Shown: positions 29,427 through 39,258, counted from the stretch's first letter. The stretch: 64,000 bases of DNA from Trypanosoma brucei gambiense DAL972 (GCF_000210295.1 NC_026737.1:248001-312000), one strand, 5' to 3'. Translations and numbers: made by a program. The notes: generated by a model from the letters alone, not told the origin.

Positions 29427-32231
29427 TCAAGGATTACCTTCGACCTCAGGCAGCGCGGTCTTGCGGTAGCGTGCGTAATACAGGACTGTTATTGCTGCAG
29501 TGATGGCAACCAGCAAAGCATCCACCGCTCCAAGAGCAATGAGTGGCACTCTCAAGCGGAGCATACCCGATACCATTCGAGACTGCTGCGTCACATCGGC
29601 GCCCTCGTCGTGTCCTCCTTCATGGGGCTTCTTCGCACTTTCATTACGACCTTCGTCGTTGTCGTCATCATCTGCTCTGTGGCCTTCTGTATTATTTCGC
29701 GGGGCAAGAAAGAAGGTGACGTTAGATACATCGCTTGCGATAAAAAGGTGCCTGGAGCCCGCGCAGCTTGTGTGATGGACACCTTCTTCTGTTGTACAGA
29801 AGTCAACAATTTGTGTTGTCACAACTAGTTCTGAGATATTGTTGGATTTGACGCCAACCGTATGCATGGCGCGTCCGACGGCGATGTTTCCACTAAACGC
29901 TTCTCCCACCGTGGTGACATTTCCATGGCATTTGAACGTTACCTTCACTGCGAGGCGCATTCTCTCAACCACCCGCTTCATTAGCTTACCCAACTCCTTT
30001 GCTTTCGCCCCGTTGGTCCAAACTGACCTCTTAAGAATATGCCACATCGCATTTGTGAGCGGCGTGTATGCATGTGTGCCGATGCGTACAGAGACGTCCT
30101 GCCCATGAGTGACGCAGAGAGCGATGCCAACACTGCCAGGGTCGTTACGCACCTCGCTCGTGCAGTTCGCAAGTTGCTCAACTGCCATTGCATTCGCTGA
30201 TGATTGCTGCACGGGGAGGGCAGTGTTCCTCAACTCCGCTACAGGGGGTAAAACCAGCAGTGTGCCCGCCTGCACCACAGGTGAGTCGCTATACTTTGGG
30301 TTTACCACCTTCGTGCTGAAGTTGCACTGGTCTCCACCGAACGCCGCTGAGGTGTCCAGACTGATTGTAGTATTCGATGTGGTGAAGATGTACGTGTTGC
30401 GCTCCACTGGGAGGTCGACAAGCTCAGTCTTGGAAGAATTACTCTGTGTGGATGTTATGACTGCTTTAAACTCCGTTAGCCCCTTTGTGCACTCAATCAG
30501 CACTTTTACTTGGTCTCCATCCTCAGCATTCGGTGGCGCTTTCACCACAAGCAAAGGCACCAACTGGCCATTGTCCCTATTGGCAACCCTGACGCCCATC
30601 GGCCCGCCAAGCCACTTCCACTTAGCTTTTATTGGATACCGCCCCCTTTTGGTCATGCAGCCCATGAGGGTTGGGTAGGAGGCACTGCTGCAGCGACAAC
30701 CACCCTCACCGTCGCTGAAGGATCCCGGCGGGCAGACGACACACGGCTCTCGTGTGCTCCAAAGGTTTCCACTCGCACGAGTAAAGCCCCACGGACATGG
30801 CGTTCCTGCATAGGATTCCATCCCTTCTCCTCCAGCGACCCACTTATATTTGCTGGGAGGTGCTTCATTGTCGGTGGATTTCATTCGAGATTGGTTATAC
30901 GCCGGTGAATAACAATCGAAGAGTGAGGGTTGCGGCGGCAAACCGTCCCTACCGGTGATGCGGAGGATACTACGAGTCACGCATTCGGCGAGTGCCAGAC
31001 CGCCCCCAAACCTCCCCGTTTCCGCTGAATGGTCGAGTGTATAATTGAGAATGTATGCGAACTGCTTCATGGTGTAACTGCGGTACTTGGGACTCATTGT
31101 AGTTACGGTGCTAAGTTCCTCGAATCGAGCCCAAGGCCAGAGTGTTTCCGTATTAGCTTCACCCGTTATGTTTTGATACAACAGACGTACAGGGAAGTCA
31201 TCGTGTAGCATCATTGCAACGGCAAGCGACACCGCTGCGCAGGGGAGGTGACTAACATTAGGATAACGCTCCTTGCTGCTCTCGTTCACCTTTGTTCCAC
31301 GAAAGAAGGTTAGCAACTCTGAATACGAGCGACCGTGAACGCCAGGGATGTACAAATTACGATCTGTTATAGGCATCCAATCGTCTATCCTTTCCGCAAC
31401 GTTACAACAGACGTCCATTGAAAGCAAAGTTCCATTACCGACGGCTGTGAAGGTGGGAACCTGGCGGTCCACTTTCCCAATGGACGTCTTCAGCCACTGC
31501 TTAACAATTTTCCATTTTCGCATTGCGGCAGAATAGGCTTCCTTCACCATCTGTGTCCCCCTAGCGCTCACGGCGTGGCGAAAGGCTTGCTGGTCCTCTT
31601 CGGTAGTGTTCAGCTTCCACCCTCGACGTGCAATTTCAAACAACTCAGCCCCCGCCTTGTTGAACTCCTTGTTTAACCGAATAGCGCGGCGCAACTCCTC
31701 ACGCTGCGGGCGGATGTACAAAATATCTTCAACAAGAACGCTAGCCCCGTTTTCAAACACTTTTGTCGATTCGGCCACCGGACTCCTCTGGTTCACACGG
31801 TACGCCCAATACATTGTGGAGCTCTCAATATCCATTCCGCACTGTTTCGGCAGCGACTGCAGCGATGCGGCACAAACTTCTCCATCGTCGTCGTACTTCG
31901 TGTAGCAGCCCTCTACCATATTAAGATCCAACATGGTGCCGCTCCATGGCATCCCTTGTTGCACCCTTCTGTGCATGCTGTCTAACTTCTTCAAAGTAAT
32001 GGGAAATACCATACGCGGTGTGATATTGGCTGTTGTTCCGCACACCGCCGCCCCACTCTCGCCGTTGCCTGAAGTGTAGAGGAGTCCGTCATCATACGCC
32101 AGTAAGGGCGCGATGTTTGACTCTACAAGTTCTTCCACTTCCGGCACAAATCCATCATAGTGCAGAATATCCACAGCCTTCACGACGACGCTGCCAAACA
32201 ACAGAAGCAACGCGAGGGACGGTGACATCAT
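29427..32231 (-). CDS. Orphan type I surface glycoprotein
   Basis: The product has 934 residues. It begins with a hydrophobic signal peptide (LALLLLFGSVVV, likely cut after VKA). One membrane helix lies near 894-918 (GAVDALLVAITAAITVLYYA), followed by a short basic tail. The ectodomain has about 17 Asn-x-Ser/Thr sites, scattered cysteines and a Cys-rich knot near 490-512 (CVVCPPGSFSDGEGGCRC) like the CPPGxxS turn of ephrin-receptor/TNFR-type modules. A low-complexity acidic stretch (DDDDNDEGRNES) precedes the membrane. I do not recognise the family; it does not look like VSG, ESAG, GP63, procyclin or trans-sialidase. The gene sits between unusually wide spacers with telomere-like repeats on the 5' side. 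It is probably an exposed membrane or endosomal protein. Confidence 0.75.
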   Translation of the reverse strand: MMSPSLALLLLFGSVVVKAVDILHYDGFVPEVEELVESNIAPLLAYDDGLLYTSGNGESGAAVCGTTANITPRMVFPITLKKLDSMHRRVQQGMPWSGTMLDLNMVEGCYTKYDDDGEVCAASLQSLPKQCGMDIESSTMYWAYRVNQRSPVAESTKVFENGASVLVEDILYIRPQREELRRAIRLNKEFNKAGAELFEIARRGWKLNTTEEDQQAFRHAVSARGTQMVKEAYSAAMRKWKIVKQWLKTSIGKVDRQVPTFTAVGNGTLLSMDVCCNVAERIDDWMPITDRNLYIPGVHGRSYSELLTFFRGTKVNESSKERYPNVSHLPCAAVSLAVAMMLHDDFPVRLLYQNITGEANTETLWPWARFEELSTVTTMSPKYRSYTMKQFAYILNYTLDHSAETGRFGGGLALAECVTRSILRITGRDGLPPQPSLFDCYSPAYNQSRMKSTDNEAPPSKYKWVAGGEGMESYAGTPCPWGFTRASGNLWSTREPCVVCPPGSFSDGEGGCRCSSASYPTLMGCMTKRGRYPIKAKWKWLGGPMGVRVANRDNGQLVPLLVVKAPPNAEDGDQVKVLIECTKGLTEFKAVITSTQSNSSKTELVDLPVERNTYIFTTSNTTISLDTSAAFGGDQCNFSTKVVNPKYSDSPVVQAGTLLVLPPVAELRNTALPVQQSSANAMAVEQLANCTSEVRNDPGSVGIALCVTHGQDVSVRIGTHAYTPLTNAMWHILKRSVWTNGAKAKELGKLMKRVVERMRLAVKVTFKCHGNVTTVGEAFSGNIAVGRAMHTVGVKSNNISELVVTTQIVDFCTTEEGVHHTSCAGSRHLFIASDVSNVTFFLAPRNNTEGHRADDDDNDEGRNESAKKPHEGGHDEGADVTQQSRMVSGMLRLRVPLIALGAVDALLVAITAAITVLYYARYRKTALPEVEGNP

Positions 32232-32580
32232 GATGAAGTAAGCGAATAAATTTCCACGTGTGTGTCTCGTTAACGAGATCTCCTCTCTCCTCGTATTAAT
32301 GCACTGTTAAGGCTGTGCTTCTTATATATGCCTCCCACCCTAATTACACTTATCTCAGGAAATCTGGCGGGAAGGCAGAAAAAGGAAATAACATGGAAAT
32401 GACTGAATGTGAAGCGCACGGTGGTAGTAATGGTAAAGCAGCAATACAAAAATAATTTTCAGCTACCAGCGGTACAAAGCAATACGCAAAACCAATTTGA
32501 AGAAGCCATCTAAACGAATCCACAAAAGGAAAAAAAATAATGAAGTCAAAGAGGTGAGAAACAATACCTCTCTGCATGTC

Positions 32581-32592
32581 GGGTTAGGGTTA
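32581..32592. repeat. Interstitial telomere-like repeat
   Basis: Two exact GGGTTA units on the plus strand. GGGTTA is the trypanosome telomere unit. Confidence 0.8.
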
Positions 32593-32736
32593 GAGTGCGC
32601 GGGTGCACACATTATAATAGCATATAAAACAAATATTTCTGTGAGGAGTGTATAGTGGGTGGAGCGTGTTTATGATGACAATAATAAAGAAATAAGATAT
32701 ATGTGTCCACAGCAAGAGTGGAGGTCCGCCGCTAGT

Positions 32737-32751
32737 GGGTTAGGGTTAGGG
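32737..32751. repeat. Interstitial telomere-like repeat
   Basis: Two and a half exact GGGTTA units (15 bases) in the same orientation as the tract 145 bases to the left. Confidence 0.85.
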
Positions 32752-32832
32752 ACGGAGGTTACTCCTAGTTCTTCCTCGCCTTTCGCTTACTGATGTGAGT
32801 TCATGCTTGCCAGCAAAATGTTACGCAGGTCC

Positions 32833-34215
32833 TCATTTTCCTCCTGTGCGCCACTTTAAGAACTTTTCCAGCTCTTCCGAAGTGGTAGTGGGCGGGAATT
32901 CACGGAGCGCGCACTCAAAATTCTCCCTACACACTGCCGGTACGTGTAGTGCCGCCGTAGGCACAGTTTCAATTGGTCGCGCGCCTTCTTCATCTTCGTC
33001 GCAAAGTACGTACTGCGGGCTGCCGCTGCTCGACTTTTGTGAAACCAATTCATTGTCAGTCGGGGCGCTGTTACTCACAGTAGTGGTGGAAGGTCTGATA
33101 GGCTTTGCATACCCCGCCATTGAAATCTTCTGTATAGGTTCCATGACGGCACGTCGCGTTATGCGGCAAATATCTGATGCTGAGTATCCCTCAGTGGAGT
33201 TGACGAGCCACTGGATGTCCTCCTCACCAAGTTCACTTGGCACATGCCGCAGTTCCTCAACAATAAGTCGGAACCGCGCCGCCGAGGGCGGAAGCCCCAC
33301 AAAGACGAGTTGGTCAAAACGCCGAAGAATAGCGCTGTCAAGTCCCCAAGGAATGTTGGTGGCTGCTATAAGCGTGATTCCATCCACATGCGATTTTTGC
33401 ATGCGCAGAAGCAGTTCAGTTTTTACTCGCCGAGATGCTTCGCTCTCCCCGGCCCCGCCCCGTACGCCACCTATCGCGTCGATCTCGTCAAGAAATAGAA
33501 CGCAGCGGGGGAAGGAGGCGGCCACCTCGAAAACGCGCCGCACCTGTCGCTCCGAATCCCCAATCCACTTGCTCAAAATGTCTGCTGATGACACGGTAAG
33601 CAGTGGTGCTGCATACTCAGCCGCGGCCGCCGCAGCAAGCAGCGTCTTGCCTGTACCTGGTGGGCCGTAAAGGAGAATATGCCGGGGCGGGTGCCGTTTA
33701 CCTTGAAACAGATGAGGGAATCGTAGTGGGAGCACCGTTGCTCGTTTCAAGGCAGCAATGGCGTCCTCACAGCCACTCACGTCAACCCACCGGACCCTGT
33801 TGGTATTTCCATGCTCTTTGAGCCCATCGACACTTCCCGGTGGGTACAAAATGGCGGCTCCAAGCTCCTCCACTTCCTGTTCACAGCTGGAGACTGATGG
33901 TTTTGCCTCCATCTCGTACTGCTGAAGTTGCTGGTGTTGTCGGTGGCTAGAGGGAAAGGTTCCGTCAGGTGGAAGATCAATAACTCTGAGAAGGGTACGG
34001 GAAACGTGGGCGTAAATGGCGCAACGATGCGGCGAATCGTCATATGCTTGCATTAAAGAGGAACACTGTAGTATGGCGCGCAGTATTCCTTGGAGGCGAA
34101 TGATTGCGTCCTCACCGGCATTTCGGAAGTGACTGTATTGCAGAAGCAATTCGCGCGCCTCCGTCACTAACTGTATGGCCTCTTCTGCTTTCTTCAGGTT
34201 GAAGGAATCTTCCAT
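32833..34215 (-). CDS. AAA ATPase of the VPS4/katanin/spastin (meiotic) clade
   Basis: The product has 460 residues from the ATG (MEDSFNLKKAEEAI); six codons further lies only a TTG. Residues 1-80 form helices that could be a divergent MIT-like domain. The single AAA cassette has GPPGTGKT near 183, the pore segment SKWIGDSERQVRRVF, Walker B LFLDEIDAI near 239, and sensor ATNIPWGLDSAILRRFDQ with the arginine finger pair. The clade remodels ESCRT-III filaments or severs microtubules. VPS4 is expected to have a beta domain that I cannot confirm here, and an Asn/Ser-rich insertion lies near 390-410. Katanin-like or a trypanosome-specific paralogue is equally possible. Subcellular site cannot be told. 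Confidence 0.75.
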   Translation of the reverse strand: MEDSFNLKKAEEAIQLVTEARELLLQYSHFRNAGEDAIIRLQGILRAILQCSSLMQAYDDSPHRCAIYAHVSRTLLRVIDLPPDGTFPSSHRQHQQLQQYEMEAKPSVSSCEQEVEELGAAILYPPGSVDGLKEHGNTNRVRWVDVSGCEDAIAALKRATVLPLRFPHLFQGKRHPPRHILLYGPPGTGKTLLAAAAAAEYAAPLLTVSSADILSKWIGDSERQVRRVFEVAASFPRCVLFLDEIDAIGGVRGGAGESEASRRVKTELLLRMQKSHVDGITLIAATNIPWGLDSAILRRFDQLVFVGLPPSAARFRLIVEELRHVPSELGEEDIQWLVNSTEGYSASDICRITRRAVMEPIQKISMAGYAKPIRPSTTTVSNSAPTDNELVSQKSSSGSPQYVLCDEDEEGARPIETVPTAALHVPAVCRENFECALREFPPTTTSEELEKFLKWRTGGK

Positions 34216-34580
34216 GGCCGATCGAACTTCCAAGGGCGAGAGTTGAGAAAAGTTGTCGTTGTTGTTCTTGTCACACCTTCTTGGAAAATCTATTATTTGC
34301 CTGCCCTTTATCTGTGAATGTTTTTTTTTTTTGCCTCGCTAATGTAAGTGCACGTGAACGCACGCATATTATATTCGTTGGTGAAGGTAGGTGGGAGAGT
34401 TTTTCATCAGAGGGATATCCACACAATCAAACGTAGGCGGGGAATATTCGAAGAACACTTCACATTTGAGAGAGAGGCAAAGTGTAAGGAAGAAGCGATG
34501 CAACATCCACAACCGGCCCATTAAGCGGTGACTATCGCACACCCCCACAAATTCAAGTTTACTTTGCCCCCCTCACAGAA
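34216..34580. other. Spacer between AAA ATPase and propeller-like genes
   Basis: No gene seen. A poly(T) run lies at 34320-34332. Confidence 0.5.
34227..34255 (-). promoter_or_regulatory. Predicted trans-splice signal for the AAA ATPase gene
   Basis: Purine-rich plus-strand 34231-34255 gives a short transcript pyrimidine tract. The AG maps to 34227-34228, 12 bases before the ATG at 34215. This argues against use of the upstream TTG. Confidence 0.5.
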
Positions 34581-36425
34581 TCATTCGCGCCCCCGCTGGC
34601 TCGATAACAAACTGAGAGTACGTTCGATTGCCTCTAGGCGTTTTTCTAATCTCTGCATCATCTTCTCGTTTTCCTGCCGCACAACTGCCCGCACCACCTC
34701 CGTCAGCCTTTCCTCGTCCAAGCCTGCTGCTCCACTTCGTCTCCACGGTTGTGGAATCTCAGATACCAGTGTAAGATCCCCAATGGTGCGCACTGTTACT
34801 TTCTTCGTTTCTCCTTTCGGTCTTGCATCATTACTAACATCATTAGAACCATGACAGCCATCAAGAAGCTTCCCTGAGAGCAGGAGCAGAGCATCCGAAG
34901 TGTCAAAGGGCCACACTAACCCAGCCAAAAGACTGGACTCATGCTCAACACCAACAGAAGCCCGTGGCTCCACTTCACAATTTTCACATAAGCCAAACAC
35001 AATTGCCCGCTCGCTATCAAACAGGCATAGCTCTCCCCCCAGCTTCCCTGGAGTTGTGTTCCGTGGGCGTCGGATCGTGGCGACCATGGTGGCGTCCCCC
35101 CTAAACATGCTCAAGGCGTTTTTGCACTCCAGAGAGGTCGCGAGGAAAATTTGAGCATCAATTGTGGTCTCTGGGCGCAGCGCTTCAGCACTCCCCTCTC
35201 TTTTACCTGCCGGAACATCAGTACAACTCGTGTTTCTTAATACATGCAACTTATCTTGAGCAACCGAAACAACTAGGATTTGTGGCACCGCTGCTGTCGG
35301 ACTTAACTGCGGCTGCGTTACTAGTAGCAACGAACTAACGCTTTGCGGACGACCAGAGTCCAAACGGCAGACATCGTTCCACGATGGGAGCACAGACGAA
35401 TAGTGTGAAGCAGTCGAGTCGCTTACGGTTTCCATTACGCAAAGGGGGGTGCCGTCTGCCATCTTCAGGGAAAGCGCACCCCGCTCTGCCTGGTCCTCAG
35501 CTCCAGTGTTTCCCAGTGCGCAAAATGTGACAACTCGTTCCACCTCCTCACCGCTCGTGGCAACACTAACATATTGCACACCAGCGGAGATTGCCATGTA
35601 GCGGGTGGTGGGTCCCATAAGGAGCGACCGAATAGCAATAGGCTTCTCTTTGACAGACGCCCATTCAAATAGAACAACGCTTCCAAGCGTGCACCCAAGA
35701 AGAACCGCGGGACATCCGTGGCAGTCTGACAAACCGGAAATAAGTTGAAAGGCTCCAATAGATAGCTCCCGGTGTTGATGACTCGCAGCCGCGGCGCCAC
35801 CAGAAATTGCGAACGCATAACTCTCTGTCCGTATGTGATCAGTGGTAACTATGACTGCGTATCCGTTAACTGTCAACGCGCACACATCAATCGCGTGCTG
35901 CGGGATGCGGAGCAAGACGCTACTGTCACCCTCACACGTACCATCGCCGCCGTCATCATTCTCGCTATCGTTTTGCGCATTAGACGGCTCGCACAAGCCC
36001 GAGCGAAGGCACACCACCTCACCAACAGAGCTCATCACGGCAATTGTCGTTCGACCAGCCCACACCACTTTGGAAATGCCCTGCGATGGCTCAGCACTGA
36101 AGTTGAAAGTGCGCCGTGCGACTGTCATTGAAGAAAGTTCTTCCCCGCAGCCGGCGGTCGTGACGGTCATGACTGTAAGCTCTACTTGAGAAGGCACTTC
36201 CGGATTCAGGCTTGCAACTGCCAGGGTGTTGAACGAGTGGTCGCCCTCCTGCGACGTAGAGGAGGAGGGCGCCATTGCCATAATTCCGGCATTCGCACGT
36301 ACGCGTGGGCCACCCGCCGGGGGAAGGCGAGCAATACCCCGCAATCGCTTCACCGGAACGGCAGTCCCCCTCTTCCCGGTTATGTGGGAAACTGGCGCCC
36401 CTCCCGAAGTAAGGAAGGAAAACAT
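34581..36425 (-). CDS. Conserved protein of unknown function, beta-propeller-like with C-terminal helix
   Basis: The product has 614 residues. I do not recognise the family. Residues 60-560 are rich in short hydrophobic beta segments separated by polar loops (for example TIAVMSSVGEVVCLRSG, GYAVIVTTDHIRTESYAFAI, PAVLLGCTLGSVVLFEWASV), which suggests a degenerate WD-type propeller. An acidic loop (DSENDDGGDGTCEGD) lies near 150. The last 45 residues (VVRAVVRQENEKMMQRLEKRL and on) form a probable coiled coil. Propeller plus terminal coiled coil is the layout of coronins, some nucleoporins and decapping enhancers, but no specific motif supports one of them. No signal peptide or membrane segment. 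The start is ATG. Confidence 0.65.
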   Translation of the reverse strand: MFSFLTSGGAPVSHITGKRGTAVPVKRLRGIARLPPAGGPRVRANAGIMAMAPSSSTSQEGDHSFNTLAVASLNPEVPSQVELTVMTVTTAGCGEELSSMTVARRTFNFSAEPSQGISKVVWAGRTTIAVMSSVGEVVCLRSGLCEPSNAQNDSENDDGGDGTCEGDSSVLLRIPQHAIDVCALTVNGYAVIVTTDHIRTESYAFAISGGAAAASHQHRELSIGAFQLISGLSDCHGCPAVLLGCTLGSVVLFEWASVKEKPIAIRSLLMGPTTRYMAISAGVQYVSVATSGEEVERVVTFCALGNTGAEDQAERGALSLKMADGTPLCVMETVSDSTASHYSSVLPSWNDVCRLDSGRPQSVSSLLLVTQPQLSPTAAVPQILVVSVAQDKLHVLRNTSCTDVPAGKREGSAEALRPETTIDAQIFLATSLECKNALSMFRGDATMVATIRRPRNTTPGKLGGELCLFDSERAIVFGLCENCEVEPRASVGVEHESSLLAGLVWPFDTSDALLLLSGKLLDGCHGSNDVSNDARPKGETKKVTVRTIGDLTLVSEIPQPWRRSGAAGLDEERLTEVVRAVVRQENEKMMQRLEKRLEAIERTLSLLSSQRGRE

Positions 36426-36958
36426 GCTTGGCTACGCGCACGAGTGACGATGGGAGTGAGGCAACGAGAGCAGCAAAGACGGTTGACAAATTTAAAAGTT
36501 GGTCATCTGTTTCCTCACTGAACGCACATAAAAATCGACCAACATCACCTCCCTGCCTCACTAAGAACGAAATAAATTCACAGTTACGAAAGGAAACAGA
36601 ACACGATAAACATGGGTAGACGTGTGGAAGTCCAAACAAACAAACAAACACGACACACACGCGTCCACAACATTCCGAGCAAATGCACCTCCCGTTTCCA
36701 GAGCACGTTTTTTTTTGTTGGCATGGATCCGACTGAAGGAGCGCCCCACTAGTCAATGAAATTGCACCACTACGTCTTATGATTTCACCTTCCTATCGCA
36801 GGTAAGGCATCCACAGGTGAATATTGGCAAGCAACGCCCCCATACACAGGACCGACTGCTCCATTTTGGGGCGTGGGTCCGCGCTCCAAAGGGGTCACAC
36901 CGCGGGCACCCGCCGAAAATTCAAGTTCAACACACCTTACCGCAATTTATGACACGCC
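36426..36958. other. Spacer between propeller-like and small LYR-like genes
   Basis: No gene seen. A minus-strand frame of 221 codons (36091-36756) overlaps the start of the propeller-like gene in another frame and is judged a shadow. AAAC repeats occur at about 36635-36652. Confidence 0.5.
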
Positions 36959-37324
36959 TCAACTAAGTTTCGCGCCCACGGGTAATTTATGCACCGTCTT
37001 CGTGGCACGCTCGGCCTTCTCCTTGAGCGCCTCTTCGTATGCTTGTCGTCTCGACAACTGAAACACAATCGGCTCACCTGGCTTCGGGTTGCGGGGGGAA
37101 TGAAGCGCCTGAAGGAAAGCTCCCGCATGATCCATCAGAAACCGCTGCTTCTCCGGATCCGTCTCGCGGCAATGCACATGCCACTGCTCCATCAGCCGCC
37201 TCTGCAGGAACTGGCGGGCGTGACGGGACTTAACTTTGATATCGATGGAGCGATAGCACATGCGGAGAAGTGAATAAGCGGAGTTAATTTCCAGCACCTG
37301 TTGTTGCGCGTTGGTGTGCGTCAT
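36959..37324 (-). CDS. Small basic protein with an LYR-like helix
   Basis: The product has 121 residues from the ATG at 37324 (MTHTNAQQQVLEINSAYS). The open frame runs 113 codons further upstream, but that part is hydrophobic and Cys/Phe-rich and looks like untranslated sequence. Residues 14-75 are helical with AYSLLRMCYRSI, followed by basic RHARQFLQRRL and FLMDHAGAFLQAL, which is reminiscent of small LYR/complex I accessory proteins of mitochondria. The C-terminus (RQAYEEALKEKAERATK) is a charged helix. The family link is weak; the coding call rests on its length, codon-like composition and place in the unit. Confidence 0.55.
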   Translation of the reverse strand: MTHTNAQQQVLEINSAYSLLRMCYRSIDIKVKSRHARQFLQRRLMEQWHVHCRETDPEKQRFLMDHAGAFLQALHSPRNPKPGEPIVFQLSRRQAYEEALKEKAERATKTVHKLPVGAKLS

Positions 37325-37854
37325 CTTGGGACCACACGACCACAGTGATGACCGGCACAACATCACTAGTATGGTTATATAAAGGGTGCCTCTTCCTTGG
37401 GCTGAGTTAACGGCCAGCAAAGCACTTTCCTCCAGTACTATGGCTGTGAAGGACCAAGTGATTTCCGGGAAAAAGAAACAAAGGCAAGTAATGCAGAGAA
37501 AATGCAGTCGTGAAGAGAAGGGTGAGGACACTAGTGATGTCATTACGGCATGTATTAACGTAACGGGGGTGGCTTTTGTATACATACCCAAGAAAACGGC
37601 CATAGGGCGGTGAAGGTGGTCAAATATGGAGAGTCGGGAAGTTTGGAAGGTACATGGGCGCATAACAACGGTAAGATACGCTCAATAAAGAAAGGGGAAC
37701 AGAGAAACAAAAAACAACAAAAACAAACAAACACACAAACACAAGAACGGCCACTAAAGACCTTTTTCTTTGATTTGTGGGTAGAGGCTCGTGTGTGTCT
37801 GTGGAACAAATAAAAATCCAGTCTACAAACTAGCGCATCTAACACCCTACATAT
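37325..37854. other. Spacer between small LYR-like and LRR genes
   Basis: No supported gene. Bases 37325-37663 are open in the LYR-like frame but the translation resembles leader sequence. A purine- and A-rich plus-strand block at 37685-37760 is a candidate transcript pyrimidine tract for the LYR-like mRNA. Confidence 0.5.
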
Positions 37855-39258
37855 TCATCCTTGGCTAGCTGGGCAAGGTGAAGTAAACCATCCCCCCTCC
37901 CTTGTGCCATCTGTTGGAGTCCCCAGCCTTCTCGACCAGGGGTGAAGCGACGGATCGTTCGTGGTGAATGGACGATACCCGGGAGGGAGCGCCGACCGGT
38001 CTCTGGGTCTGAAAAACGTTGAAGCCCGATTGTCAAACGCCTCAAAGAAGCTACCCGACCCTCTGGAGTACCATCCCGACCCCTTCCCACTGCGGCCCGT
38101 CCAATGTTTTCTACACGCCTCGGCAACTCGCCCCAAATACGAGTCACTAGAGCATGCTGGGATTGCAATCAGCGACACTTTAATAAGCTGTGATAACTGA
38201 ATGGCGCGTAGAAGAGATGCCGCTTTACCCTCCGGTACAGGCACGCCGTCCAACAGCAGCACGCGTAACTGCCCAAGCAGTGGAATAGTACGGATAAGTT
38301 GATACACTTCAGGGGCGCTAAGTGAAGTATAACCTAAGTCGAGTTCTTCTAGAAACATACAGCCGCCCATCAGGAACTCCTGAAATAATCCTACATCTCC
38401 ACCCCCAAAACGATTGCCGCGAAGGCTCAGTCGTGTTATGCTCGTCAGCGGAAGAAGTGTCGTCAGCATGTTCACACAGGAAGCATCGATCCAGTTGTAA
38501 GCAAGGTGTAAGTTTTCTACCTGCGGCTCCAACTGAGTGGCATGGTTAAGAATCAGAAGTATCACCAGCAGTGAGGCAGGACCAATGTTGCAGAACTGAG
38601 CAGAAAAGGTCTCCACACCACTGTTATTATTTCTAAAGACACCATCTAACAGAAGCACGTTTGTTTGCTCGGGAGTGAGATTTATGTGATCAAGGTGAAG
38701 GAGGTACAGCGGGGATTTTGACTGACGTATCTTGAGAGCAACGTCCGCGAGAAGCTGATTTTCCGCCTCCTTTCCACGCTCACTCCACGGGATAAGAGGC
38801 GGGTAGTGGCCATTTGGTTCCTCCCTGTAGGGAAGAGTGCGTAGCGACAGCCACCACTCGTGCAAGAAACGGAAATCCATGTCCCATTCCCGTCTCTCGG
38901 TGGGTTTATTCCACTCACAATTTTGCACCGAAGCGCAGATATTTTCCGTCAGTTCTTCCAACACTTCCCGCATGATATGGGCGTGCAAGGAGTACGGTGA
39001 CGTCAGGTGGGCTGCCCGATCGTCCGTAAGATCGTCCAACTTAAGTTTCCTTACATAGTCCATCACTTCACACTCTTTCACCGGCGGAAGCGGTTCCACA
39101 CCCTTGATGAAATTCCTAATCCTAACTTCTTCAGCATATCTCTCGCTTCCCCCAACTATTCGTTTTGCATGTTTCTGCTTTCCGAGGTACCTTCTCCTTT
39201 GCTTTCCTACCGACACACGCAAAAGTGCGCAGGGCTCCGCCAATTCAGGCAAGGTCAT
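37855..39258 (-). CDS. Leucine-rich-repeat protein
   Basis: The product has 467 residues. The N-terminus (1-60) is basic (SVGKQRRRYLGKQKHAKRIVGG). Residues 180-370 hold leucine-rich units of the ribonuclease-inhibitor type: SPLYLLHLDHINLTPEQTNVLL, then VENLHLAYNWIDASCVNMLTTL, then ITRLSLRGNRFGGGDVGLFQEF, then LEELDLGYTSLSAPEVYQLI, then LRVLLLDGVPVPEGKAASLL. The last 80 residues are Ser/Gly/Arg/Pro-rich and disordered. No enzymatic motif. The start is ATG. Possible role as a binding scaffold, for instance on cytoskeleton or mitochondrial ribosome; the sequence does not decide. Confidence 0.75.
   Translation of the reverse strand: MTLPELAEPCALLRVSVGKQRRRYLGKQKHAKRIVGGSERYAEEVRIRNFIKGVEPLPPVKECEVMDYVRKLKLDDLTDDRAAHLTSPYSLHAHIMREVLEELTENICASVQNCEWNKPTERREWDMDFRFLHEWWLSLRTLPYREEPNGHYPPLIPWSERGKEAENQLLADVALKIRQSKSPLYLLHLDHINLTPEQTNVLLLDGVFRNNNSGVETFSAQFCNIGPASLLVILLILNHATQLEPQVENLHLAYNWIDASCVNMLTTLLPLTSITRLSLRGNRFGGGDVGLFQEFLMGGCMFLEELDLGYTSLSAPEVYQLIRTIPLLGQLRVLLLDGVPVPEGKAASLLRAIQLSQLIKVSLIAIPACSSDSYLGRVAEACRKHWTGRSGKGSGWYSRGSGSFFEAFDNRASTFFRPRDRSALPPGYRPFTTNDPSLHPWSRRLGTPTDGTREGGWFTSPCPASQG

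Larger units (their letters stand above)
32232..32832. other. Spacer upstream of the surface-glycoprotein gene, with telomere-like repeats
   Basis: No supported gene. It holds the surface-gene leader, the 3' UTR of the AAA ATPase gene and two interstitial telomere-like tracts. A 75-codon hydrophobic minus-strand frame at 32350-32577 has no recognisable domain. Confidence 0.5.

Noticed and set aside
32795..33670. Plus-strand 291-codon reading frame
   Set aside because: Lies antisense to the AAA ATPase gene; Ser/Arg-rich translation typical of a shadow frame, no domain.
36091..36756. Minus-strand 221-codon reading frame
   Set aside because: Same strand but overlaps the start of the propeller-like gene in another frame; Cys/Phe-rich and without domain.
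37325..37663. 113-codon upstream extension of the small LYR-like frame
   Set aside because: Cys/Phe-rich translation with no helix pattern; contains the probable leader sequence.
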